Shown here one piece after another: positions 44,821-53,467 of a DNA stretch of 64,000 nucleotides; the stretch's first letter is position 1; every line of letters begins with the position of its first letter. Origin of the DNA: JAKAGZ01 sp963783855 (lineage in GTDB: Bacteria > Bacteroidota > Ignavibacteria > Ignavibacteriales > Ignavibacteriaceae); contig CAWAPE010000014.1 of the NCBI GenBank assembly GCA_963783855.1, positions 124,001 to 188,000 on the forward strand, in the 5' to 3' direction. A model generated the notes under the pieces. That model was given only the letters and a program-made list of their open reading frames with translations. It was not told the origin of the DNA and made no database searches. A program made the position numbers and the translations under genes.

Positions 44821-46587
44821 ATGAGTTTTAAGCAAAGAACGCATACTTGCGGAGAGTTGAGAGAAAAGAATTTAGGCGAAACCGTAGTGTTAAACGGGTG
44901 GGTTGATAGAAGGCGCGATCTTGGTGGAGTAATCTTTATAGATCTTCGGGATCGATACGGAGTAACCCAGGTTGTGTTTGAACCAACATTTGACAAAAAA
45001 GCGCATGAACAAGCAGGTGCGTTGAGAAATGAATTCGTAATTTCAATCGAAGGAACTGTAAGAAAAAGGCCGGCTGATACTCAAAACCCGGAACTGCCAA
45101 CGGGCGAAGTGGATGTAATGGTAAATAAACTCACAATTCTTAATGAAGCCAAAACAACACCTTTTCAAATTAGAGATGAAATAGAAGTAACTGAAGATCT
45201 CAGATTAAAATACAGGTACCTTGATCTCCGCCGTTCAAAAATTCAAAAAAATCTTTTGGTAAGGCACAAAATGTACCAGGTTACCAGGAAGTATTTTGAT
45301 GGAAATAATTTTGTTGAAATAGAAACCCCGGTGCTGATGAAAAGCACACCAGAAGGCGCACGTGATTATCTGGTACCAAGCAGAGTTCATAAAGGAAAAT
45401 TTTATGCGCTTCCGCAATCACCGCAGCAATACAAACAATTATTAATGGTATCCGGGTTTGATAGGTATTTCCAGGTTGTAAAATGTTTCCGCGATGAAGA
45501 TTTAAGAGCTGACAGGCAGCCAGAGTTTACACAAATAGATGTTGAAATGTCTTTCGTCGATCAGGAAAATGTTTTTGAAGTGGTTGAAGGATTAATGAAG
45601 CTTTTGTTTAAAGAAATCTGGAATAAAAAGTTAAAATTGCCTGTACCACGTTTTACGTTTGAAGAAGCAATGGAAAAATACGGCAGCGATAAACCCGATA
45701 CCAGGTTTGAGCTTGAAATGGTTACGTTAAATGAAGTTTTTAAGAACTCAGAATTTAAAGTTTTTAAAGACCAGATAGAAAATAATGGTATAGTTACCGG
45801 CCTGCTTGCAGAAGGATGTGGTGATTATACAAGAAATCAGCTTGATGTTTTAACTGACCAGGTAAAAAAGTGGGGAGCCGGCGGACTTATTTGGATTAGA
45901 GTAAAAGATGGTGATATTGAAGCTCCAGCAGCAAAATTTTTCTCCGATAAAGAGAAGAAAAATCTTATTGAAACTTTAGAGGCAAAACCGGGAGATTTAA
46001 TTTTCATAGTCACCGGCCCTAAAATTAAAGCGCTTTCAATTATGGGTAATCTCCGGCTTGAAATGGCCAAGCGCCTAAACCTTATAAAAGAAAATTCAGA
46101 GCCAAAATTATTATGGGTTACAGATTTTCCTCTTTTTGAATGGGATGAAGACACGAAAAGATTTTATGCAATGCACCATCCATTCACCTCTCCAAGAGCC
46201 GAAGACGTTCCGCTGATGGAAACCGATCGTGGAAAAGTAAAAGCACGTGCCTATGATCTGGTCTTAAATGGTAACGAAATAGCGGGCGGCAGTATAAGAA
46301 TACACAACTCAGATTTGCAGTCAAAAATGTTCAAAGCACTTGGAATCTCAGACGAAGAAGCGGAGCAAAAATTTGGATTTCTTATGAACGCATTCAAATA
46401 TGGAGCGCCTCCGCATGGTGGAATTGCTTTTGGGTTTGACAGGATGGCAATGATTTTTGCCGGAGAAAATTCAATCCGCGAAGTAATTGCTTTTCCTAAA
46501 ACTGCAAGCGCAATGTCTTTGATGGATGATTCACCATCATTGGTAGGGGAAGATCAGCTCAAAGAACTTCACTTAAAAATCAGGTAA
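44821..46587 (+). CDS. aspS: Aspartyl-tRNA synthetase
   Basis: A class II synthetase charging tRNA(Asp), possibly also tRNA(Asn) if non-discriminating. The 588-residue protein has the OB-fold anticodon domain (GWVDRRRDLGGVIFIDLRD), motif 2 with FRDEDLRADRQPEFTQIDVE, the bacterial GAD insertion (about 285-420) and motif 3 GIAFGFDRMAMIFAGENSIR. An AAAGGAG site is upstream. It is followed by a terminator hairpin, so it is probably transcribed alone or with the sugar transferase. Confidence 0.97.
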   Translation: MSFKQRTHTCGELREKNLGETVVLNGWVDRRRDLGGVIFIDLRDRYGVTQVVFEPTFDKKAHEQAGALRNEFVISIEGTVRKRPADTQNPELPTGEVDVMVNKLTILNEAKTTPFQIRDEIEVTEDLRLKYRYLDLRRSKIQKNLLVRHKMYQVTRKYFDGNNFVEIETPVLMKSTPEGARDYLVPSRVHKGKFYALPQSPQQYKQLLMVSGFDRYFQVVKCFRDEDLRADRQPEFTQIDVEMSFVDQENVFEVVEGLMKLLFKEIWNKKLKLPVPRFTFEEAMEKYGSDKPDTRFELEMVTLNEVFKNSEFKVFKDQIENNGIVTGLLAEGCGDYTRNQLDVLTDQVKKWGAGGLIWIRVKDGDIEAPAAKFFSDKEKKNLIETLEAKPGDLIFIVTGPKIKALSIMGNLRLEMAKRLNLIKENSEPKLLWVTDFPLFEWDEDTKRFYAMHHPFTSPRAEDVPLMETDRGKVKARAYDLVLNGNEIAGGSIRIHNSDLQSKMFKALGISDEEAEQKFGFLMNAFKYGAPPHGGIAFGFDRMAMIFAGENSIREVIAFPKTASAMSLMDDSPSLVGEDQLKELHLKIR

Positions 46588-46610
46588 TTAATTTAAATAG
46601 TTGATCTAAC

Positions 46611-46643
46611 AAAGTGATTGATTAAATTTAGTATCACTTTTTT
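46611..46643 (+). terminator. Hairpin terminator after aspS
   Basis: AAAGTGAT (46611-46618) pairs with ATCACTTT (46633-46640) and is followed by T residues. It lies 24 nt past the aspS stop and just before the histidine kinase gene. Confidence 0.7.
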
Positions 46644-46658
46644 AAACTAGCGAATTAT

Positions 46659-48542
46659 ATGTCTCGTAAATCAAAAGCAAAAACCTTTTCTCTCCGCACT
46701 AAAATTATCGGTTCCCTCACAATTCTCCTTATTGCAATATCTGCATCAGTCTACTATTATCTTACAGAAAGTTATATTGCAAAAAACAATGCCTTAATAA
46801 AAAGACAGATTGGCTTGATTACTACCCAGCTTGAGGTTAGTTCGGAATTATTTCTGTTGAACAAAGACGTGGAGCGCTTTAATTCCTTTCTTTCGATTGA
46901 AATTAGAAAAAACAACCTCCTTTATTTTACATTGAACGATACCACAGGTAAAGCAATAAAAAATATTAGCACAAGTGAGGCTATACTAAAGCTGGGGGAA
47001 AAAGATTTTGTGTATAATCCTAAAGATATAATACCGGTTGTTTCGAAAGTAGTAAATAAAGAAGCTTATCTTGGCAGTATATCCTTTGGTATCCTAAATA
47101 GAGACTTTTTAGAGGCACTGAGGAAAACAAAAATTGAAAGTGCCAAAATTAGTTGTGGGATACTATTTTCCGGTTTGTTTTTTATAATAATATTGGGCTA
47201 TGTACTTACAAAGCCGATAAAAAAAATTGTTGCCTCTGCTGAAAAAATATCGGGCGGCGACCACACTGAAAGAATAGATCTAAATAACAAGGGTGAGTTT
47301 GCCATTATCGGCAAGGCTATAAATCATCTTGCTGAATATAACCAGGAAGCCGATGCCCAGATTACCCACCTTAACAAAGAACTGAAGACCGCATTTAAAG
47401 ATAAACTTGGGGAATTAAACCTCGAAATCAACCAGAGAAGACTTGCAGAGGACTCACTAAAAAAAAGCGAAGAACAGTTTCGATTATTATTTGATATTGC
47501 TCCAATCGGTATGGCTATTAGCACACCAGAAAAAAAGATTACAAAAGTCAACCAGGCATATATTAACACGCTTGGTTATTCCAGCGAAGAATTGATAAAT
47601 ATGAGCACAACTAACCTTACACATTATGAAGATAGGGAGATTGACGCACATATATTAAAAGATTTTCTTACAAAAGACCTGGATAGTAAAAATTACGAAA
47701 AAAGATTAATTACTAAAAACGGCAACATTATAGATGCAATTGTGAGAATAACTCTTCATAGAAATGAAAAGGGGCGCCCAGTTCAATTTATTGAACAGGT
47801 AATTGATATTACTGAAAGGAAAAAAATGGAAAAAGAGCTCCTTTTTTCCAAAGAAAAGGCCGAAGAGTCGGATAAAATGAAAAGTGCTTTTCTTGCACAA
47901 ATGTCACATGAAATCAGGACGCCGCTAAATGTTATTATTGCTGCGTCATCTATCTTAGAAGAAGATCTGCAGGAAAATTTAGAGGAAGATTCCAGGGAGG
48001 TTGTTAACTCCGTTAAAAGTGCAGGTAAAAGACTCCTGAGAACCATAGATCTGATTTTAAATATGTCCGCAATACAGACCGGTAAATATCAAGCAGATTT
48101 TGAATCGGTAGATTTGAACACTGAACTAAAAAAGATGGTAGATGAATTTAAAACACTAAGCTCTGAGAAAAAGATACATTTGACTTTTAGCTCCCACATA
48201 AAAAATGCAGAGATAAAGGCAGATAAGTACACACTGTTGCAGATATTTCAGAACCTTATTTCTAATGCTATTAAATATACCAAGGAAGGCAAGGTTGATG
48301 TAACTGTTTTTAAAACAAATAAAATTTTTGTTGAAGTTAAAGATACTGGCATCGGAATGTCAAAAGAATATATGAAGAATTTATTTAATGCCTTTTCGCA
48401 GGAATATACAGGACACAAAAGAGAGTACGAGGGTAACGGCCTTGGTTTAGCCCTGGTAAAAAAATATGTAGAAATAAATAATGCAACCATAAATGTGGAA
48501 AGTGAAAAAAATAGGGGATCCACATTTACGGTTATTTTCTAA
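46659..48542 (+). CDS. Membrane sensor histidine kinase (HAMP-PAS-HisKA-HATPase)
   Basis: A 627-residue sensor kinase. Transmembrane helix 1 covers about 15-37, an extracytoplasmic sensor about 38-162 and helix 2 about 165-185. These are followed by a HAMP segment, a PAS domain (about 262-385, EEQFRLLFDIAPIGMAISTP) and HisKA with the phospho-acceptor His417 in AQMSHEIRTPLN. The HATPase has the N box FQNLISNAIKYT, G1 VKDTGIGM and G2 YEGNGLGLALVKKY. No response regulator is adjacent; the nearest is at 60261. It converges on the pseudopilin operon, so a link to pilus control is possible but unproven. Confidence 0.93.
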   Translation: MSRKSKAKTFSLRTKIIGSLTILLIAISASVYYYLTESYIAKNNALIKRQIGLITTQLEVSSELFLLNKDVERFNSFLSIEIRKNNLLYFTLNDTTGKAIKNISTSEAILKLGEKDFVYNPKDIIPVVSKVVNKEAYLGSISFGILNRDFLEALRKTKIESAKISCGILFSGLFFIIILGYVLTKPIKKIVASAEKISGGDHTERIDLNNKGEFAIIGKAINHLAEYNQEADAQITHLNKELKTAFKDKLGELNLEINQRRLAEDSLKKSEEQFRLLFDIAPIGMAISTPEKKITKVNQAYINTLGYSSEELINMSTTNLTHYEDREIDAHILKDFLTKDLDSKNYEKRLITKNGNIIDAIVRITLHRNEKGRPVQFIEQVIDITERKKMEKELLFSKEKAEESDKMKSAFLAQMSHEIRTPLNVIIAASSILEEDLQENLEEDSREVVNSVKSAGKRLLRTIDLILNMSAIQTGKYQADFESVDLNTELKKMVDEFKTLSSEKKIHLTFSSHIKNAEIKADKYTLLQIFQNLISNAIKYTKEGKVDVTVFKTNKIFVEVKDTGIGMSKEYMKNLFNAFSQEYTGHKREYEGNGLGLALVKKYVEINNATINVESEKNRGSTFTVIF

Positions 48543-48571
48543 ATATTCAGATAGTAATCTTTGTATATGAT

Positions 48572-49866
48572 CTATTCATACCAGGATACTATTTCGAATT
48601 TGCCCGTATTAGGAAATCCCGGTGGTGAAGCTTTCATCAATCGATTATCATATCTATAGTGTTTTAGGAAACCATCGGTTATAACAAGATTAGAGCCATG
48701 GGTAGTAAAAACACCTACAGGAAGTCTATTATTTTGTGTTATTCCTCCCTCCAAATTAATTGTTCCTGAAATACCTCTCGAGTCCCAGTTTTCAGATCCG
48801 AAACCCCCGGTTTCGGCATAGATTGATCCCTGGATTTTTATATCATTGCTATTTGCTGTGTTATCTGTAATAAGAACATTATTTTGGGCAACTATACCCA
48901 GCAAATCAGTTGAGCCTGGATTTGAAGCCGGATCGGTGTTGTATACTATATCTCCATCCAGATAAATATCTCCACCTATTGTTTTAGTGGTTGTTGTTGT
49001 TTTTGTTTTCCCATGTTCTATCGGTATAAGTGATTGTTTCTGTTTTTGTTTCCTGTGAAGACCCAATTGAGTATTGTCCTTTTACTGTTCCCTGTAATCT
49101 AAGTACTGCGCCCGAGGCAAAAATTGCCCCGTTAGGAGAAAAAGTGGATGCTAAAACAGAAGTGTAATTACTGCCGTAAGAATATTTATATTTTATACTA
49201 TCGCCAGCGAAAAGTCATATATACAGTATCCTGACCGGTGATATCAGCACCGCCATTATCCGCCATCGCTTTCAGATTGGCAGTACCATCAGGTGGTATC
49301 GGCAGATCAACACCAGTTTCGAACCCTCCGTTGAACTGAGGGTCTGACCAACCCTTGGTTACTATATGTTTTTTAGTGGTAACCTTACCGTTAAATACAG
49401 GAGCCCCGCTTATTGTAATTTTGTCCTGTGTATGCATTGGTCCCCAAACAGTATCGCCGGTAACCCAGTAAATAGTGCTTGTTCCTTCAAATGCGGAGTA
49501 ATATGCAAATTTTGAAAAACTACTTGGCTTTAAAGTAATCTGGACAGTGTCGGATCTACCATTGAAAGTACCTACGGAAGTAATTCTTCTAACGTTTTCA
49601 AATGCATTTATTATTGCCACCGAAACCGAATAACTGCCCTTTTCAAATGAGATATTGTTGTAACCCGCTGTCCAGGTAGGATCTAGAAATACCTGGTTTG
49701 CACCAACATTTGCACCAGCCACAGCAATGTTGTGAGTGTTTGTGCTTGTGTAGTAGTCGGTCATATTATCTACGGTTCTTCCCGAGGTTGTTATGATGTT
49801 TGATTCCACAACAAGAAAAATAAGGCTAAAACCTAAAACCAATAAAAGTATCGCTTTCCCGCCCAT
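48572..49866 (-). CDS. PilX/DUF4900-like pseudopilin, two apparent +1 frameshifts
   Basis: It is read as one gene of about 430 residues. The first part (49866-49198) starts MGGKAILLLVLGFSLIFLVV, a two-residue leader plus a pilin-like hydrophobic helix. The frame breaks at an A4 run (49210-49213 on plus), continues as AGDSIKYKYSYGSNYTSVL and breaks again near T4 49006-49009. It then continues as KTIGGDIYLDGDIVYNTDP to the end TGKFEIVSWYE. Removing one base at each site joins everything. The beta-rich C-terminal half resembles DUF4900, a PilX-like pilus-assembly accessory family. It is the last gene of a leftward three-pseudopilin operon. Confidence 0.7.
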
Positions 49867-49885
49867 AGTATTACCTTTTTAATTT

Positions 49886-50491
49886 TTATCTATTTTGTAA
49901 ATTTTTTGCAGATAATTTTATCTGTCTCCAGAAAGAAGTTACGTATGTAGAGTCCATAGCTTCTGAATTTTGTGTTTCAACGTCAATTTGTATAGTGTGT
50001 ATCTGCCCGGTGTTACTTGTTAAAGGGAGAGTTTTTATGGTATCACCAAGAGAATTGAAATACGTTATTTTGAATTCTGTTAAACCAACATTGGCACTTT
50101 TAGGTGTTTCGTTATTTACAACCCTGTATAATAAGCGGTCTCGCGGGTTTGGTGTATTTGAAAGCGCGCTTGTCGGGCCTAAATAGTAGTCAAGTGTATC
50201 AACATTGCCGTCATTGTCTATATCTGTTATGAAAACAAATTTGGAGGTGTCAGCGTACAAAATGGCTTTTGTGGGATCAGGAATTTTATTCCAGTCTTTA
50301 CAGTATCCTATTTTTCTAAAGTCGGATTCCAGCACCTGAACAACCGAAACAATAGACTGCTGAACGGTTGCCTCTGAATAGCTGTTATACAGGTTTGCCG
50401 TTGCCGAGTTGTTTAATCTGAAAAGGATTAATAAAATCAACCCACCAATAATTACTGAGCCAACAACATCTAATAGTGTACTAAATCCCAT
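49886..50491 (-). CDS. Pseudopilin-like protein
   Basis: A 201-residue protein with the leader MG followed by FSTLLDVVGSVIIGGLILLI, a single N-terminal hydrophobic helix, then a soluble extracytoplasmic domain with acidic repeats (DIDNDGNVDTLDYYL, dockerin/calcium-loop-like). Such topology fits minor pilins or type II pseudopilins (GspJ/PilW-like). Glu at +5 is absent. It directly follows the previous pseudopilin gene and precedes the DUF4900-like gene by about 20 nt. Confidence 0.75.
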   Translation of the reverse strand: MGFSTLLDVVGSVIIGGLILLILFRLNNSATANLYNSYSEATVQQSIVSVVQVLESDFRKIGYCKDWNKIPDPTKAILYADTSKFVFITDIDNDGNVDTLDYYLGPTSALSNTPNPRDRLLYRVVNNETPKSANVGLTEFKITYFNSLGDTIKTLPLTSNTGQIHTIQIDVETQNSEAMDSTYVTSFWRQIKLSAKNLQNR

Positions 50492-50986
50492 TTATCTAAA
50501 CACCCAATAACTGAATAAAGATGAAAGCCTGACGGTATCCGCCATTGAAATACTGGTAATTGTAACAGAAATTCTTTTTGTCCAGGTTCTTGCGGCTGAG
50601 GTTACCTCCGGAGTATTAGGATTTACATAGTCAACCTTGCAGGTTGCTTTAAAAACTGCAGACGGCAAAGTTGAATCTACTTTTATAAAGCCATTATAAT
50701 CATCCACATCATTAAAGTTCGGGTAAACCTCGCCACTTTCAGGATCAAGGCTGCCGGCAGGCGTAAGATCATTGAGTGAGCTTACTGCATTACTGTCTGT
50801 GGCTTCGTCAAATGCTTTGTCAGAAGCCTCTTCTATAATAGAATTTCCAAGCGAGGTTGCCAGTATGGCAAATTTTGAATCATAAACAGTATCGGTACTA
50901 TTAGAAAAGGTATTATTCATTCTTAGAATCAATGTTGCCAGCAATACCATTGCTGCTACTGTTATAAGCATTTGTCCTGTGTTCAT
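50492..50986 (-). CDS. Pseudopilin-like protein, first gene of leftward operon
   Basis: A 164-residue protein starting MNTGQMLITVAAMVLLATLI: a four-residue leader ending in Gly, then a hydrophobic helix without Glu at +5, then a soluble domain. This fits a minor pilin or pseudopilin (GspI/PilV-like size). Its stop adjoins the next gene's start. The divergent spacer to the right (50987-51475) separates it from the major-pilin-like gene on the other strand, implying joint control. Confidence 0.75.
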   Translation of the reverse strand: MNTGQMLITVAAMVLLATLILRMNNTFSNSTDTVYDSKFAILATSLGNSIIEEASDKAFDEATDSNAVSSLNDLTPAGSLDPESGEVYPNFNDVDDYNGFIKVDSTLPSAVFKATCKVDYVNPNTPEVTSAARTWTKRISVTITSISMADTVRLSSLFSYWVFR

Positions 50987-51475
50987 AGTCTTATATTTTT
51001 AAATCCTGGTTTATCGTAGAGTAGTTTAAAGCAATAATCGTGCTAAAGATGAGGGCACTAAATGTTTAGAGAAAACGAGAGAAAAAGACAAAAAAAAATG
51101 AGAAATTGTAAGAAAATGGGGCATATTTTTATAGGAAAAAATACAAAGGAAAAATTTACCGAACCGGGCTAAAACGACACGGTAATATTTACCTCTTTGC
51201 GTAAAATATTACCGGTATTATTTACGTACTCTAAATTTCATTAGATAAATGCAGTTATTTTATTGTTTTTTAATAAACTAATTTTTTGGCATATTTTTTT
51301 CTTATGTAAATTTTACTTTAATAATCGGGACAACCTAATTTTGGTACAATTTAATAGTTTCCGTAATAACAATGGCAGATATATCAATAAGTATAATTCA
51401 GATGTTATTCAAACTACAGAAATCAATCAACCGATCTAACTAACTTAATTTAAACAAACATAAAGGGATTCAATC
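50987..51475. promoter_or_regulatory. Divergent promoter region of the two pilin operons with triplicated motif
   Basis: A 489-bp gene-free AT-rich spacer. It contains GGTAATATTTAC (51181-51192), an inverted near-copy GTAAAATATTACC (51201-51213) and a direct near-copy GGTATTATTTAC (51214-51225). The first two can also form a hairpin. The arrangement midway between divergent pilin operons suggests an operator. An AAAGGGATT ribosome-binding site lies before the pilin start at 51476. Confidence 0.5.
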
Positions 51476-51870
51476 ATGGGTCAACAACAACTTCTTCTTA
51501 TCGTTCTGGGCGTTATCATTGTTGGTATCGCAGTAGTAGTTGGTATTAACTTGTTCAATGCCAATGCCGAATCATCTACTCAGGATTCAATAGTTTCACA
51601 AGGCACAAATCTTGGAGCAATGGCACAACAGTACTTATAAAAAGCCCATAGCAATGGGTGGCGGTGGAAATTCATACGCAGGTTTTAATACAGGGCCTTG
51701 GACAACTATTCCCGCTGCTCTAAAAACTTCAACTGATGCTACTTGGGCAATCACTGATACCCCAGATGCTAACTCAATTGTATTCACAGCTACTCCCAAA
51801 GATGCAAGTTACCAAATGGACAGTTGAAACAACCGTTACGCCGACGGGTATAATTTCTGCAGTTCAATAA
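51476..51870 (+). CDS. Major pilin-like protein, two apparent +1 frameshifts
   Basis: It starts MGQQQLLLIVLGVIIVGIAV, a two-residue leader followed by a hydrophobic helix, in the position of a type IV pilin but without Glu at +5. The literal frame stops at 51639, about 54 residues in. Removing one T at 51635-51636 continues as YYKKPIAMGGGGNSYAGFNT, and removing one A at 51814-51816 continues as WTVETTVTPTGIISAVQ to a stop at 51868-51870. The corrected protein of about 130 residues looks complete and pilin-sized. A strong hairpin follows before the assembly genes, as expected for a highly expressed subunit. Confidence 0.7.
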
Positions 51871-51913
51871 ATCACTTACTAGTAAATTTCTAGTGAGTTA
51901 TAATTTAGCTTAA

Positions 51914-51950
51914 TGGACTGATAAAATTAATGTTTTTATCAGTCCAATTT
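51914..51950 (+). terminator. Terminator or attenuator between pilin and assembly genes
   Basis: TGGACTGATAAAA (51914-51926) pairs perfectly with TTTTATCAGTCCA (51934-51946) and is followed by ATTTTG. An upstream weaker hairpin (CTTACTAG with CTAGTGAG, about 51876-51898) adds structure. It likely uncouples abundant pilin mRNA from the machinery genes starting at 52091. Confidence 0.75.
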
Positions 51951-52090
51951 TGTAAAGGTAACAAGAACTAGATACACCCACATTTAAAACAATAGGGGTG
52001 AAAGAAAAATTTATAACTGGAAAAATTCTTTTTGAAAGGCTGGTAATAATTACTATATTTTATCAGCTCCTTTCAATTTAAAGGGACATA

Positions 52091-53467
52091 ATGGTTGAAT
52101 TAAGATTTACTGCTCAAAAAGCCTCCGGGCAAACAATCAGTGGTTCTTTAACTGCTGAATCAGCCAAAACAGGCAAGAAAAAAATTAGCCGCCTTGCAGA
52201 AAAAAATCAGTTAGAAGTAAAATCAATTGAACAGAAAGTCACGTACCTTTACAAGGTTAAAAGAGGAAACGAAAAGCCGGTAAAAGGAGAGCAAAAGGCT
52301 TTCACTAAAAAAGAAGTGGAAGACGCTCTAACAAAACTTGGTTATAGTATAATTTCAATAAACAAAGCGCTTATTGATTTTCATTTTAACCCTCCACAAA
52401 CAGAAATAGTTTCTTTCGTTAAGATAAGTGCGGAGCTGCTTGAGCAAAAACTTCCCTACAGCGAAATTTTGACTTTGCTAATGACCGATACCGAGAATAA
52501 AACTCTGAGAGAAACCCTGAGAGAAATTAATAACGAATTAAAAAAGGGTGCTGATAGTGAAGCAACTTTTATAAAATATCAACCGGTATTTGGCAAGTTT
52601 ACAGCATATATGCTGGGGTTGGCGTCAAAGAGCGGTAATATGGTTGAAGTATACAAAGCAACGGCAAAGTTTCTGGAAAGAAGAATGGAGTTCAAAAAGA
52701 GTTTAAGAAGCGCCCTTATAACTCCGGCCGTTACTATGTTCGTACTTTTACTTGCAGTAATTTTTTATGTCGGGTATATTTTTCCGGAAACAGCAAAACT
52801 GTTTGTAAGATTTAAAATAGCACTTCCCCCGATGACAGCCTTTACCCTGAAACTTAGTGATTTCCTGATTGACAACAGCTGGCTTGTTACAGCATTTCTC
52901 GTTATACCGCCAATAGTATTATGGAGATATTTCAAAACTCCCAAAGGCAGGTATCTTTTTGATAAACACATTTTGAAAGCACCATTTATAGGCTCTTTAA
53001 TTCACAAAACTATTATAGAAGTTTATTGCAGAGTATTTTATACGCTTTACAGCGGCTCAGCGGAGAGCATCGAACCGATAAGAATAGCCTCTGAAGCCAC
53101 CGACAACAAATATTTTGAGGACAGAATTAAAAATCTTGCCATTCCTTTAATGGTAAAAAAAGGTACCGGAATAACAGATGCATTTGCAGCGGCCGGAGTT
53201 TTTACCGATACTGCTTTATCACGGCTGCATTCAGGTGAAGAGACAGGAACAATTAAAAATACATCACTACAAATTGCAAACTATTATGAGGCCGAAACAG
53301 TTTACAGACTTAAAAATTTTATTGAGCTGGTCCAGGTATTTATTGCAATGATAATTATGGTTGTAATGATATTATTAACCCTCGTTTCTGCTGAAACAGC
53401 AACCGTAAGACCCAAAACACCCGGCACAGTTATGAATGTTCAGCAAGTGGAGAGAACGATAGTATGA
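52091..53467 (+). CDS. Pilus/type II secretion inner-membrane platform protein (GspF/PilC)
   Basis: A 458-residue polytopic platform protein that links the cytoplasmic motor to pilus assembly. An N-terminal degenerate segment (1-110) is followed by two T2SSF domains. Domain 1 has VSFVKISAELLEQKLPYSEIL and the membrane helix near residue 215; domain 2 has LHSGEETGTIKNTSLQIANYY and the final membrane helix near 430. The usual first helix-domain motif FxRQLxTLLxAG is altered to FVKISAELLEQKLPY. It starts the tightly packed operon, overlapping gspE by 4 nt. Confidence 0.92.
   Translation: MVELRFTAQKASGQTISGSLTAESAKTGKKKISRLAEKNQLEVKSIEQKVTYLYKVKRGNEKPVKGEQKAFTKKEVEDALTKLGYSIISINKALIDFHFNPPQTEIVSFVKISAELLEQKLPYSEILTLLMTDTENKTLRETLREINNELKKGADSEATFIKYQPVFGKFTAYMLGLASKSGNMVEVYKATAKFLERRMEFKKSLRSALITPAVTMFVLLLAVIFYVGYIFPETAKLFVRFKIALPPMTAFTLKLSDFLIDNSWLVTAFLVIPPIVLWRYFKTPKGRYLFDKHILKAPFIGSLIHKTIIEVYCRVFYTLYSGSAESIEPIRIASEATDNKYFEDRIKNLAIPLMVKKGTGITDAFAAAGVFTDTALSRLHSGEETGTIKNTSLQIANYYEAETVYRLKNFIELVQVFIAMIIMVVMILLTLVSAETATVRPKTPGTVMNVQQVERTIV

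Noticed and set aside
51287..51302. Possible sigma-54 promoter upstream of the pilin
   Set aside because: TGGCAT is present but the -12 element reads TTTC instead of TTGC; in such AT-rich sequence the match is too weak.
49006..51816. Programmed ribosomal frameshifting in the pilin genes
   Set aside because: No slippery heptamer with a downstream structure is evident at the break points, and similar breaks occur in unrelated housekeeping genes such as hemL; an indel explanation is simpler.
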